From Lathyrus oleraceus (lineage: Eukaryota; Streptophyta; Magnoliopsida; Fabales; Fabaceae): a stretch of DNA of 64,000 bases. The DNA is taken from NCBI RefSeq assembly GCF_024323335.1, contig NC_066581.1, positions 295,688,536 to 295,752,535 of the forward strand, given 5' to 3'. The notes under the pieces are model-generated. The model was not told where the DNA came from and made no database searches. It saw only the letters and a list, made by a program, of their open reading frames with translations. Positions within the stretch are counted from its first letter, which is position 1; every line of letters starts with the position of its first letter. Position numbers and translations under genes: made by a program. Positions 10,873 through 24,000 of this stretch are shown piece by piece.

Positions 10873-12606
10873 CTACACTGAAGAAGGCCCCACAGAAGGC
10901 TCCGCATCATCTACCATCTTGGTAAACTTCACAGCAAACCTGAGTTCAGTATTCTCCTGCTGCAGTCTTCCTATCTCCTTCTGGTGAATCTTCATCTGTC
11001 AGAAATAATGATCCCTCTCAACAAGATAATGATCTCTTTCAGCAATGATCTTCACGTTCTCTGCTTCCTTAATCTTCAGCTTTGCCTCCCACTCGGCGAT
11101 AAGGGTTCTGACTCTGTTGTCCCTCTGATCCCTCACAAGGATTTGTCTCCTCTTCTCACCTTCGATGACCTTCGAAGCTCTAGCCAACCTCTCCTTGGCG
11201 ACGTCATGCTCCTTCGTGGATGACTCCAAAGCTTGGCTGACCTTGCGGTAATAAGCGGTGTCTATCTCAAAGCGCTTCACCTCAATGGCATGTCTCTTAT
11301 CCTGATCTTCTATTCTCCCTTTGATTTCCTGATTAGCCATCTGAATTCTAGCAACACTCATCTCCAACTCAGTCTTCTCTGCTTGCAGCTGATCTCTGGC
11401 TTTCTTCATCTCAAGGAACTCTTCCATGCTGACAGAAGAACGTGGCCCCTCAATCAAAGGACACCAAGAATCACCTCCAGGAAATGGTAGATGTGTGAGC
11501 TCAATCCTCTTCCTAAGCCAATCATCAAACGGAGGAAAAGACCTGCTATTAACCTTGCCAAAAGGAACCTTGCCCTTTCTCTGAATGTCACGCCACTCCT
11601 CAGACACTTGCCTCAACCTTGTCTGATTGCCCTCAATTGGGAAATAGAAAGACTCCTGAATCTCTCGTCCAAGAGGAGGACCCTCCACAGCAAATCCCAT
11701 CTGTCTCCTAAGAAGCACCGGGTTGTAATTAATGCAACCTTGAACTCCTATAAGAGGTACATTGGGAAGACTCCCACAACTGTAAATGAAATCTCGTCCA
11801 GCCATACCATTATGAGTCCAAGCTATGTCATTGGCTCGCAAACCCATCAACCTGACTGACCACTTGACAGTAGGGTCAAGAAAAGCAAAGGCACCTCTGG
11901 AAGGCAAATACCCCATGAACCATTTGTACAACAGCTGAGCACAACATCAGATCAATCCACCACGCCGCTTCTCGTTCCGATTATGGACCGAGTAATAAAC
12001 ATCCCCAACCAGAGTAGGAATGGGATTCCTCTGCATAAACAACCTGATGGCATTAATGTCCACAAAGTTCTTCTGATTAGGGAACATGATGATTCCATAG
12101 ATACTCACAGCAATCAAAGCACAAACGGTCCTCCAATTACCCAAAACAGCATGCTCCTTGGCTTTAGCCTCCAAGAAACTCAGATGAAAACCGGGTAACT
12201 TTCCTTTCTCCTTCAAACCCCCCTTGGTCACCTCCGGGCTCAAATAAAGAGCACGAGAAATCTCAACAGCATCAGGTTCCCCCTTAGTGACATAGAATGG
12301 AATCTGATCTCTGATCTGGATACCCAGGATGCTAGCATAGTCCTCCATCAAAGGTCCCAACAAGTAATCCGGGAAGACAAAACATCTCAAACCAGGGTCA
12401 TAAAATTGGAGAAGAGTATGGATGGCGCTCCTATCACTGTCTGTGAGCCTGAAAACCAACTTCAGAATACCACCGTAAATCTCACGGAACAACCCCACAT
12501 GGTCAGGTATAATCAGTGCTATCATATCTCTCAGCACACCAATCTCTGGGTCGAGGAAACTGTAAACAACATCGTCCTTCAAACCGGTCCTCATGTCTGG
12601 CCCCAA
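10873..12606 (-). pseudogene. Ogre accessory ORF1 (left unit, broken)
   Basis: An extra gene upstream of gag is a defining feature of Ogre elements and its role is unknown. The product would be about 577 residues. The N-terminal 400 residues (MGPDMRTGLKDDVVYSFLDP, with FPDYLLGPLMEDYASILGI and NPIPTLVGDVYYS) resemble a domain common in legume proteomes that I recall as DUF7745; this was not searched. The last 170 residues are rich in K, E, Q and R in heptad-like order (EMKKARDQLQAEKTELEM), suggesting a coiled coil. UGA at 11947-11949 follows RRGGLI and is shared with the right unit. A second UGA at 10999-11001 is private, where the right unit has CGA, as expected from methyl-C decay. Confidence 0.85.
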
Positions 12607-13630
12607 AGAAGTCTCTCAACCAGGATCTCAATCAAGAATGTCCCTTGCATATGGATAAACGTGTGTTAGATGCAGATAAATGCAAAATGTGAATGATGCT
12701 GATATATGAATGCAATGCACTGTGCCATCCTCCAAGTCATCTGATCATCAACTATACAGAAGCCCTAGTCTCTGAATTGATCACAACCATCTGAGGTACT
12801 GAGTAACCACAAATCCGACTTGGGGTTCCGAAATAAACGGAACGGAAGATACATCACCATCATCACCAGAGATCCTCTGAACAGATAACCACAAGACCCT
12901 CTGAACCAGCCCAGGGAATCCTGAAATAAACGGATCCCCACTGATAAATACCACGGACAGAACTCCGGCGTCTCAGAAATAAATCCATAAATCTGACTTA
13001 TAAATAGGACTCTGATCAAAAACTGAACCATTAGTCACCATCAAAGTCACCATCAGGACATGCATCTGTAAGAATCAACCCTCCCCTCACAGGTGAATTC
13101 TAATCAAGTCATCCTAAGGCGGATAATGGTCTTGACAATCGGGCAAAGATACTCAACGGGTTTGCCCTTTCGGGTGTGCCGCTTCAGCTCTCTTAAAATC
13201 GTCTAAACCAAAGATCCGGGAAAGATCGGTCACCGAAGTCAATAGCTCAAATGAAGTGACTCAACCAAAGTGGATACTCCACAAAGGAAAAGCTCCCTCA
13301 AAAGAACCTCGTCCGACTTGTGGTATGTCACGTCGCCCAAAACATGTTGACCTAACATGAGAGGCAACATGAGACCACACTAATCCTAGGTGTATACTCG
13401 GGCCTGGGTTTTAGCCCCACTCAGAACACCCACCCCAAATCATAGGACCCAACCTGTACAGAATCAGCACGATGATAACACGATGCATGCGAACATTTAT
13501 GCAAATATATACACAACATAATAATCATAAATGCAATAAATAGAGCAGCACAAGCAACCTAAACTATCCTAGAGAACGCTAGGAGTGACTCGCTTAGGGA
13601 AGATGGACCAGCAAGAGGTCAACTTCGAGG
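12607..13630 (-). other. 5' leader of the Ogre element (left unit)
   Basis: About 1 kb between primer site and ORF1 holds no supported gene. It is an untranslated leader by position and would carry packaging signals if any remain. The right unit has the equivalent at 30188-31210. Confidence 0.6.
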
Positions 13631-13648
13631 TCCCCAGCAGAGTCGCCA
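13631..13648 (-). promoter_or_regulatory. Primer-binding site, tRNA-Arg type (left unit)
   Basis: The minus strand reads TGGCGACTCTGCTGGGGA two bases inside the LTR end. This is the tRNA-Arg primer site known for Ogre elements and fixes the LTR boundary at 13651. Confidence 0.88.
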
Positions 13649-14136
13649 GCTGTCGCATCCGCGAAAAACAATCGGCAGAAAAAGCAAAACAACAGAGCCG
13701 CCACCGTGCGTTATTTATCCCAAAAGCGGGAAAGGAAACGCTCAAAGTAAACCTGGAAAGGAAATGGTCTTACGACCAGAGATTGCAAGGATCGGGAGTC
13801 GGTTACGCAAGGGGAAGGTATTAGCACCCCTCACGTCCGTCGTACTCGACGGGATCAACGCTCAAAAGAATAGAATAAGGTTGCTGATAAAAAACTGCTC
13901 AAAGAATGCACACACACTGGAATAAGCACACAGGCGAAGGAAGACGGAGGAAGGTGACTCGGCAGGATGTCGCATCCTGGGCCTACGTAGTTTGTCAGAA
14001 ACAAACATCAGAGTCGACGTAGTTCGGGGAAAATGGGCAACGGGCTCGCTAGGATATCGCATCCCATGCCTACGTATCTCATCTGGAATGAGAATCAGAG
14101 CTACCGTAGTTCGGCTAACACACGCCGAAACAAAAC

Positions 14137-14368
14137 CAACACAGGAAACCGACTGCCAATCGCTGGACTTATGTCAGACTCCACACAAACAGGCAAACCT
14201 GGAAACCGAATGCCAATCGCTGGACTTACATCAGACTCCGAACCAACAAAACACACATAGGAAACCAACTGCCAATCGCTGGGCTTACGTCAGACTCCAA
14301 ACAAAGAAGCAAACACAGGAAACCAACTGTCAATCGCTGGACTTATGTCAGACTCCAACACACACAAA
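14137..14368 (-). repeat. Four tandem 55-60-bp repeats inside the LTR
   Basis: The phrase 'ccaatcgctggacttatgtc' and close variants, followed by 'agactcc', recur four times (around 14156, 14213, 14271 and 14330). Flanking this block are two further relatives of 'cctacgtatctcatctggaa' near 14068 and 14419. Confidence 0.85.
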
Positions 14369-17077
14369 GGGGTTGAAAAAGAAAAAAAGACGCCCAGAGA
14401 GATCATCTTATCTCCTGCCTACGTACCTCATCTGGTATGAGGATCAGGGCGACGTAGTTCCTCTACGCAGGGAAAGAACTTCTATCCTAACCAGATACAA
14501 AGGGAGACACAAACTACTAGGGAGACTACGACTCGAGCCTAGAAGTTGTCATGCATACGATCCCTATGTTAAGGTTTCTATCTAACTTGCACAGGAAGCA
14601 AGCTAACCTAAACAGCACAGGCAAATACATACAAGCACAAAAAGCAAGCACACACACTATATGCATACAATTGGGCTCATACAAGGCTAGGCTGCATAAG
14701 CAAGCCAACTGGAATGGGGTGTGGTTAGCTCTTAACCCTAACATTGAGAGTTAGGGTGAAGCAGATGAAATGGGAAGTGAGGGTAAGACCTCACAGCTCT
14801 TATCCCTGGTCTGGGAGAGCTTCAGACAAATGAAAGTGTGGGAGTTCAGAATGGAGGAACTCTTCTCCACATGACTGACACAACATGATCTTGGGTTATT
14901 ATCCACAATGCATCAACACAATGGTGTGAGCAAGGTGATTGACACAACTGAATAGCAGGAGATGGATTACACATCTCTTTTATCTTCCAATTGCCTCGTA
15001 AGAGATCTTTACCTGCTTCGCACAAATTTAAACATTCACAAGCATTGCCTCTTAAGGAGGGCTTCAGACAGGTGCCTGCCCACATAACAGGACAGGTCTT
15101 CCAGACTACATGAAGTCAGAGAGTTATACCTAGGTGGTAAGCAAACCACAAGCCAAGCAAAAGCAAGTTCAAAAGAACTCAAAGCAACTTAGGTACCTGT
15201 GAAAAATCTAAACCAATCAGTTCAACTGTACAGACAAACAATCAACAAGCAATAACAAATAGACAGACAATGTTCACAATGTGCAAGCCACAAGGCAAAC
15301 TCAAATGAGTTAGCATCAACCTACAAAACACACAAATGTTAGTAATCAAGAGCAAACATCAATGCTCAAATGTGGAAGCATCATCAACTATGGACTTGGA
15401 TGTCTAAACCTGAAACCAAAGCTCAACTGTAAGTCACAAACCACTAGGGCAAAGCCTAGGGTCAAAAGAGGGTCAAACATTCAAAATAGAACATGACATT
15501 TAACATGAATCATCTTCAATCACATCTTGAAACATTCCAAAAGGTCTCATATCAATATCATTAACCAAAAGCATTTCATGATCAATTGAAGTTCAAGGCA
15601 ATTTTAAAGTTCAAATGTGACCAACCAGAATGAAAAATCTCAATTAAATCAGAAATGATTCAAATAATTCCAACAAAACTCATGAGCAATCACAACATCC
15701 ATAACATGCATCACACAAAAAATCAGGGTAATTGGAGATCATTTGGCATGGTAAACACATCATTCAAATTGAACACCAAAAGGTGTGACACAAATTGTCA
15801 CACCAACTTAACATGATCATAAAACAGAAATTACAATTGATAAAAATACCATATCAACACCACAATGTCAAGCAATGTGTCTAGTTTCACCATGCAAATT
15901 TTCAGAACTATTGGATCAAAGACCAGCATTTCACAAATGTATAAGCATGGCAAGGTCAAAATAGCATACATGTTCAAACATCCTAGCACAAAAAATAATC
16001 CAGCCAAGCACAACTTTGAAGTTAATGATCAAAAAATAATAGACAAGATAAGGATCACAATGCAAAAAATTGGGATGAATTTGGATGAGTTTTTAAATTG
16101 ATATGAATTTTCAAAGATGAGAAAAATTTAAAAATGCATGTCAAGCATGGTATGGAAATATGGAGGGAAAGGAGAAAATACAATGAAGCATTTGAAAAAT
16201 ATGGCACGGCTGGGAATCGAATTAGGCGACAATTCAAATATGCGCGCCTTGGACAAAACGACACCGTTTGGACCCTTAAACCCTAACGTGCGCTCATGCA
16301 TGGATTTAAAAATCCGCAGGTAATCCACATGAACTCGTGGCAAAATCCGCAACAAAACCTATGCGTTTCCTGGCTAAATTCGCAGGAAAACTGGAAACGC
16401 ATGAACATGATGAAGATCATGAAGATCTTCATCTGGAAATTTCCAGATTCAAAAAAATGTTCCAGAAGTGAAAATCAAGCATAGCATCGTGTAGTGCCTT
16501 CAACATACATCAATAATCCACCAACATTTCATGCAAAAACAATCAAACACGCATGGATCGAAGAGAAGAAAATTCAACATCAAAACTTTAATCAATCGTA
16601 TCTCACTCAAAACAGCACCAATTTGCACGATTCAAAGCTCAAATTCATCAGCATAACAAGATCTATAATATCATGGCAAGGAAAATAAAAAATAAGAGAG
16701 TTGATTTGTAACCTCTTGAAGAGCAGATCTGGAATTGGATGGATTCAAGGCTTGTAATAGCTTCAATGTTCCTCTAGGATGCTTGTACAAGTGATTGGAA
16801 GAGAAAATGAAGCTTAATTGTGCACGAATCCACCAAAACTTTGAATCACCAATGTTGCTTCAAGCTTCAAGAATGCTTCAATGTGGCTCTGTTTGCTTCA
16901 ATTCCACGTGCAATCTTGCTCAAGAACACCTCAGGAACAAGAATCAAGCAAGAGAAAGTGCTTGAATGTGAAGAATTTGGAAGAAAATTTTGAGAGAAAA
17001 TTTTGAGAGAAAAATTTGAGAGTTTTGGATCTAGATCTGAAAGTTGTTGTTAATGCTGAAAACAGTTAGGTTTATGC

Positions 17078-17084
17078 TTATATA
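17078..17084 (-). promoter_or_regulatory. Candidate TATA box of the shared Ogre LTR
   Basis: The minus strand reads GGATATATAAGC here, with A/C-rich sequence about 30 bases further downstream suited to a start near 17045. The motif is preserved in the right LTR. Position and motif only. Confidence 0.55.
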
Positions 17085-18330
17085 TCCAATGCTAATCATG
17101 CTCTAATCAGTTTTAGCTCAAATGCAAATGGAATTAGCAAGTTATGGAGTGTAAGTGCAAATTGGGTTTTCACCTCTATGCATGAAATGCATGCATGAAC
17201 AGTGCACGAATTCCTTTTAATTTCACTTAAAATTCAATTTTGGAGCCAATGGCAATAGCAAAATGTTCAAATAATGCACCAAATTTAAATCTCATGTTTT
17301 CCCTCCAAAAATCCAATGAATTATCCAATGCTCATATAAATGTAATTTGTGCAATGCAATGTATGGTTTGGAAGCTAGAGGTCAAAAGGAGAAGAATGCA
17401 AAAAGAGCCATCCATTTTGGAGTTTTGGTTGAGAAGTTATGTCCATTTGAATCTTCAAGTACACTTTGCCATGTTTTGATCATATCTCCTTAACCACACA
17501 TGAGAAATTGCTGATCTTGGACTTTTTGGAAATGGGAGAGAAAGATCTGCAACTTTCATGTTGGACAAAATTTCATTTGAAGCTTTCTTGATGGTGTAAT
17601 CTTGAGTTGAAGTTGGTCTAAAATCTTTCCATTTTTGGAAAGTTTAAATTACGGGTCACTTGCTATTTTTGGAAAGTCTTGATCTGACTTCAAATTCTTC
17701 AATGTTGATGTTTGAGATGTCATATGAGACTTGTTTGGACATGAATGAGGTATCTCTGACCACTTCCCACCTCCAAATCCACAGTTGACTTGGCAGTTGA
17801 CATACAGTTGACTTGATCATGCACAGATGATTTTGAGCCTCAACCACTTGATGCAATGGCTCAAAAAATAAAACCATAGCTTACACAAGCTCCACATAAT
17901 AACCATATGATGATCTCCTTCTCAAGAAATACCTCATCTCCTTGAGAAACCCTGCCTATTAGAATGCAACTGATTAGGGTTGATCAAAGGTCAAAACCCT
18001 AATCCCAAAGCACATGATCAGGCACAATGAACCTCTTGGTGATGATAAAACCATGATGATGGTGATATACTCTGGCAAATAAAATAACACTCATCCTCCT
18101 TGAGGAACCAATAAACCCTAATTGAAGCACAAACCCTCAGATGGCTAGGGATCAATTCATGAGACTCTCAAGCTAGAATCTTTTAACCTCTCTATCTTCT
18201 GAGCAAGACTTAGGAGGATGACTTGCTTATTTCACATGATATGCAAAGATGTAATGCCTAATGTCCTAAAAATGAGATGCAATATGCTAAGCTAGTCCCA
18301 AGAGAGGAGGGCAAATTTTGAGGTGTTACA

Positions 18331-18348
18331 GCTGCCCATATTTAATCC
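18331..18348 (-). promoter_or_regulatory. Polypurine tract next to the 3' LTR (right unit)
   Basis: Identical to the tract of the left unit: minus-strand AAATATGGGCAGC directly before the LTR start at 18330. Confidence 0.65.
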
Positions 18349-18526
18349 ATTGTGAACCTGTCGAAATGAATAGCCTCGGCTTTCAGATGATCAAGGCGAA
18401 GAGGGATTGGATACCAAGAACAGACGAACAGTTTGCACTCCGCTGGGAAATAATTAACAATGCCTGTCAGAATCGGCGAAGAAATGATCTTAAAAGAAAA
18501 ATCCGTTTGGTACGGAGAAAGTCGGC

Positions 18527-19192
18527 CTGAATACCGAACAAAAATTTGGCCTGTATACCAAAATAAATGGTAACACAGGGATAAACCATGGCCTGAACGC
18601 CGCTCATCAGTCTGAATACTGAGCATCGGAGTATGAGAGTATTAATGTCGGTCCGATCACCGAGAGATTGGCCTGAATGCCGCTTCGGTCTGAATACCAC
18701 TTCGGTCTGAACACCGCAAGCTGCATCGATCTGAACTTCGGAAGCTTCTTCGATCTGAGAATCGGAAACTGGTCTGAATACCACTTCGGTCTGAACACCG
18801 CAAGTTGGCCTGAACGCCGCAAGCTGCATCGATCTGAACTTCGGAAGCTTCTTCGATCTGAAAATCGGAAACTAGCCTGAATGCCATAAGTGCTTCGACC
18901 TGAATGTCGGAAACTTCTTCGATCTGAAAATCGGAAAACTGGTCTGAATACCCACCTCAGTCTGAACACCGGAAACTTGGCCTGAACGCCGCAAGCTGCA
19001 TCGATCTGAACTTCGGAAGCTTCTTCGATCTGAGTATCGGAAACTGGCATGAGTGCCATAAGTGCTTCGACCTGAATGTTGGAAACTTCTTCGATCTGAA
19101 AATCGGAAACTGGTCTGAATACCCACCTCGGCCTGAACACCGGAAAGCTGGCCTGAATGCCGCAACGGTCTGAATACCTGAAACTCTTCATG
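18527..19192 (-). repeat. Tandem repeats in the 3' UTR (right unit)
   Basis: Same modules, order and copy number as in the left unit, differing by a few substitutions (for example 'ggtctgaacaccgc' where the left has 'gttctgaacaccgc'). Equal copy number implies that the array was fixed before the unit was doubled or that it has been stable since. Confidence 0.85.
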
Positions 19193-19711
19193 CCTGTCAG
19201 CAACGGCGGAAATAAAGGACAGTGATACATGAGGCGGCACGCGTGCCAACGACCCAAGATGGGGATAACAAGCCATGAGCCTGCTATCTTCTATTCCACC
19301 CTAGCAAACGAACAATTCGCGCTCAGCTGGGGATTATTCTCTTTCTTCCCTTTTTGGACCCCGAAACTTCTTGGATTATCATTCCATCTCTGCCTGACAG
19401 AAATCCTTCCTCCAATATCGCACTACTGGGAAATACTGTTGATTCAAAATCATGATGCCAAACTCCTCAGAGTAACATCTTCACCATTTGGCGAAACCAC
19501 CTCTCAAACGGTAACCACGGCTTGAGACTAGCTTATTCTTGCAATGCTTATGCATGATGATCTTTTAGCGTAATGCTCCATAATCATGGAAATGCTACAC
19601 AATTAAGTATGCAACATGCTATGCTTATCTACATGATGAATGCATAAAAAAGTATCTCCCTCAAGGGACTCTTCTGGAGAACTCGAGGCACTCTGCTGAG
19701 GATCTCGACAA

Positions 19712-20002
19712 CACTCTAACCTCCACCCTGCTGGGGAATAGCCCTGCTACTGGGAAAAGGACCACCTTCGCTAGGGATAACCTCCTCTGCATCCAACCCG
19801 CTTGGGGATTTCACTGGGGAAGAAACCACCACCGCATTCTGCGGGGAAAATAACAACCTTCGGCTTGCTGGGGAATTTAACAAGCTCTGCCATGTTAGGA
19901 AAAACAACGACCCAACAGGCACCTCTGCTGGGAAATAGCAACCTTCAGGCCTGGCTGCTGAGGGAACACTGATCTCAATCCTGCTTGGAGAAACCAGGAA
20001 AA
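19712..20002 (-). repeat. Degenerate GCTGGGGAA-type repeats (right unit)
   Basis: Counterpart of the left unit's second repeat field, with single-base changes only. Confidence 0.7.
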
Positions 20003-21062
20003 TCTGGCACAGAACACCCGTCGACTCGTCGAACCATGGTATTCACCATCTAACCACAGTATCAGCTTTCCACTTTTGAGAACTCCCCGACCCGCCTGGA
20101 CTTTTCTGATTCATCACCTTGTATTCTCGACTCCTCCGTACTCGACGGCGATCGAACTCCTTGGATTCATACAAACTTTCCAGTCTCCAGATTTTGAAGA
20201 GTCTTCTTGATTAATATACAGGATCGTCGTCATCCCTCGCCGTCTTTCCATCATTCCTAGGTCCCTGATTGGACTCCGTGGGGATCCTTTTGCCAAAACT
20301 TCCCATCATAACCTGCAAGTGAGTGAAAATATCTAACAGAACCTGCAAAAGAGATCGTTTAGACAAAAATATGCTCCAGGCGTGCCAAGATTTCAACACC
20401 CGAGTCACTCAACCTTCCAAATAAGACTTCAAGTTTTCAATCTTATAAACATGCATTGGAAGGGACCCGTATGTCTTAAAATGCAAAGATTCTTTATCAC
20501 AAACAATTGGATGTTTTTGCAATCAAAGCGGTAATGAAAACAAAAAAGAAAATTATTTGACTGAATATGTATTTTATTAATTGAAAAGGTGTGGCTCATG
20601 AATGAGCAATACAAAGGAAGCAATTCCTGAAAAGAGGTAATTGCGCACAAAAGGAAAAATCTATCCTAATGGCAATGTGAACCCGCGATCTCATCGAGTT
20701 CCAACTCGGTTACACCCCTTATGTCCTCAGACTTTCCGTGCTTTCTGCCTTCTGAACAAGACACTCTCGACTGATCCCTGTCGAGAATTATCCTGGTGCC
20801 TTAACCAAAGCGCAAACGATCACAGTAGACGCAGTTGCTCGTTCAATCCCTCTTTTGCCTGGACCGCCCTTTCGGGTTTTCAGTCCACCGGGATACCCTT
20901 TTTTGCCCAAGCCGCCTTTTCAGGTCTTCGACTTGTCGGGTGTACATTTTTCATTTTATCCCTAATTTTTGCCCGAACCTTTCTTCATCTTTTTTTTTTA
21001 TTGGTTCGTCGGGATGCCCATTTTTGCCTGGACTATTTTATTCTTTTCGTCCAGCGGGTCTC
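20003..21062 (-). other. Remaining 3' UTR (right unit)
   Basis: No gene supported. Sequence follows the left unit with scattered substitutions and a one-base longer T run near 20992. Confidence 0.6.
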
Positions 21063-24000
21063 TTATACGAAGTATTTTTTAACTGCGTCCGCATTCACAG
21101 GGGATGGAAAATCCTCGCCATCCATGGTCGTTAACAACAAGGCTCCGCCAGAGAAAACCTTCTTGACCATGAATGGACCTTCATAATTGGGTGTCCACTT
21201 GCCCCTACGATCGTTTTGAGGAGGAAGGATCCTTTTCAATACCATATCTCCCACGTGATACACACGAGGTCGCACCTTTCGGTCAAAAGCACGCTTCATC
21301 CACTGCTGGTACATCTGCCCATGACAAATGGCCGCCAGCCTCTTTTCCTCAATCAGGCTCAACTCTTCATACCGAGTCCTTACCCATTCAGCCTCTTGCA
21401 ACTTCACGTCCAGCAGGACTCTCAAAGAAGGAATCTGAACCTCAACCGGTAGCACCGCTTCCATCCCATATACCAACGAGAAAGGCGTTTCCCCAGTAGA
21501 TGTACGCACCGAAGTTCGGTACCCATGCAATGCAAATGGCAACATCTCATGCCAATCTTTATAGGTCACGACCATTTTCTGCACAATCTTCTTAATATTC
21601 TTATTGGCTGCCTCAACCGCCCCATTCATCTTCGGGCGATAAGGAGAAGAATTGTGATGCTCGATCTTGAATTCCCGACACAGTTCTGCCATCATCTTGT
21701 TATTCAAATTAGAACCATTATCAGTAATGATTCTTTCGGGAACCCCATATCTGCAAATGATGTCTCTCTTCAGGAATCTGGCGACAACCTGCTTCGTCAC
21801 GTTGGCATAAGAGGCTGCTTCCACCCACTTGGTGAAGTAATCAATAGCCACTAATATGAACTGGTGCCCATTCGAAGCCGTAGGCTCAATCTTCCCAATC
21901 ATATCAATGCCCCACATAGCAAACGGCCACGGAGACGACATCAAACTCAACGGATTTGGAGGCACGTGCACCTTATCAGCATAAATATGGCATTTATGAC
22001 ACTTCCGCACGAAATTGAAACATTGGGCCTTCATTGTCATCCAATAATAACCTGCCCTTAGCAGCTTCTTCACCATTGCATTCCCACTGGCATGGGTACC
22101 GAACGACCCCTCGTGAACCTCTTTCATCAATTGGCTTGCTTCTTTGTCGTCAACACATCTGAGCAAGACCCAATCAAAATTTCTCTTGTACAAAACCCCA
22201 TCCTTATTCAAGTAGAACACCATGGCCAACCTCCGCAGAGTCTTTCGGTCCTTCTTGGATGCTCCCTCAGGATATTCTTGAGTTTCCAAATAACGCTTGA
22301 TATCGTAATACCACGACTTCTCATCATCAGGCACTGTCTCAACAGCAAATACATAAGCCGGTCTATCCAGACGTCCCACCTCAACACTGGGGAACTGATT
22401 CCACCACTGCACCTTAATCAAGGCGGCCAGAGTAGCCAAAGCATCTGCCAAAGGATTCTCTTCTCTAGGCACATGATGCAATACCACCTTGGTGAAAAAC
22501 GTCAACAATCTCCTCGTATAAACCCGGTATGGAATTAAATGAGATTGATGCGTATACCATTTTCCGTTAACCTGATTCACAACCAAAGCTGAATCTCCAT
22601 ATATAACAATGTTCTTGATCCGCAAATCAATCGCCTCTTCAATCCCCAAGATACAAGCTTCGTATTCAGCCACATTGTTGGTGCACTCAAATGTTAGCCG
22701 GGCAGCAAAAGGAATGTGGGATCCATTCGGCGTAACCAAAACAGCACCAACTCCGCTACCATTTACGTTAACGGCCCCATCAAACATCAGAATCCATTCG
22801 GATTCAGGGTCAGGCCCCTCCTCCGGGATTGGTTCCTCGCAATCTTTCGATTTGAGAAACATGATGTCCTCACCAGGGAACTCAATAAAGTGGTATGAAC
22901 CAGCATATACTGTCTCAGTCGGCGAGCAGCCCAGACCAAAGCACATCAAGTTTTCTCGAGCAGTGAATATCTTGTTTCATAGTCGGTAAACTTTTTGCTA
23001 AGGTAGTATATGGCATGCTCTTTTCGACCAGACTCGTCATGCTGCCCCAGTACGCACCCCATAGACCCCTCGAGGACTGTCAAGTACAGGATTAACGGTC
23101 GTCCTTCCACAGGAGGCATCAGAATCGGAGGCTCCTGCAAATACTCTTTTATCTTTTCAAATGCCGCTTGGAAATCATTATTCCACCTGACCGTTTGATC
23201 TTTTCTCAACAGCTTGAATATTGGTTCACACGTGGCTGTTAGGTGAGATATGAACCGTGAAATGTAGTTCAATCTACCTAAGAAACCACGAACCTCCTTC
23301 TTTGTTCTCGGTTCAGGCATTTCTCGTATTGCTTTTACCTTAGCAGGATCAACCTCGATTCCTTTTTCACTTACAATGAACCCCATCAATTTACCGGACC
23401 GCACCCCGAAAGTGCACTTATTTGGATTCAACCTCAGTCTGAATTGTCTCAGCCGGTCAAATAACTTGGCCAAGTCTACCAAATGCCCCTCTTCTGTTTG
23501 GGACTTTGCTATCATGTCATCAACATAGCATTCGATTTCATGATGAATCATATCATGAAACAAAGTCACCATGGCTCTCTGATAAGTAGCACCGACGTTC
23601 TTGAGACCAAATGGCATCACCTTATAACAGAAAGTGCCCCACGGTGTGATGAACGTTGTTTTCTCCATATCATCTAGCGACATCTTGATTTGATTATAGC
23701 CAGAAAAGCCATCCATGAAGGAAAACACCGAGAATTGAGCTGTATTATCTACCAATACATCAATGTGAGGTAATGGGAAATCATCCTTCGGGCTAGCTCT
23801 ATTCAAATCCCGGTAGTCCACACACATCCCCACCTTCCCATCTTTCTTTGGTACTGGCACAATGTTCGCGACCCAAGGTGGATAATTAGTGACAACGAGG
23901 AAACCAGCATCCAACTGCTTCTGAACCTCGTCTTTAATCTTCATGGCCATCTCAGGTCGAGTTCTGCGCAACTTCTGCTTCACTGGAGGACAATCTGCTC

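Larger units (their letters stand above)
13651..18330 (-). repeat. Complete Ogre LTR shared by both units (4680 bp)
   Basis: On the plus strand it starts TGTCGCATCC beside the primer site and ends GTGTTACA beside the polypurine tract, so it has the usual TG...CA ends. It serves as 5' LTR of the left unit and 3' LTR of the right unit. The U3 side (17085-18330) is about 1.25 kb and the part downstream of the TATA box about 3.4 kb. It holds a block of 58-60-bp repeats and a 14-base repeat near 16985-17020 that the right LTR has one copy fewer of. The small open frames inside are not supported as genes. Confidence 0.93.
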
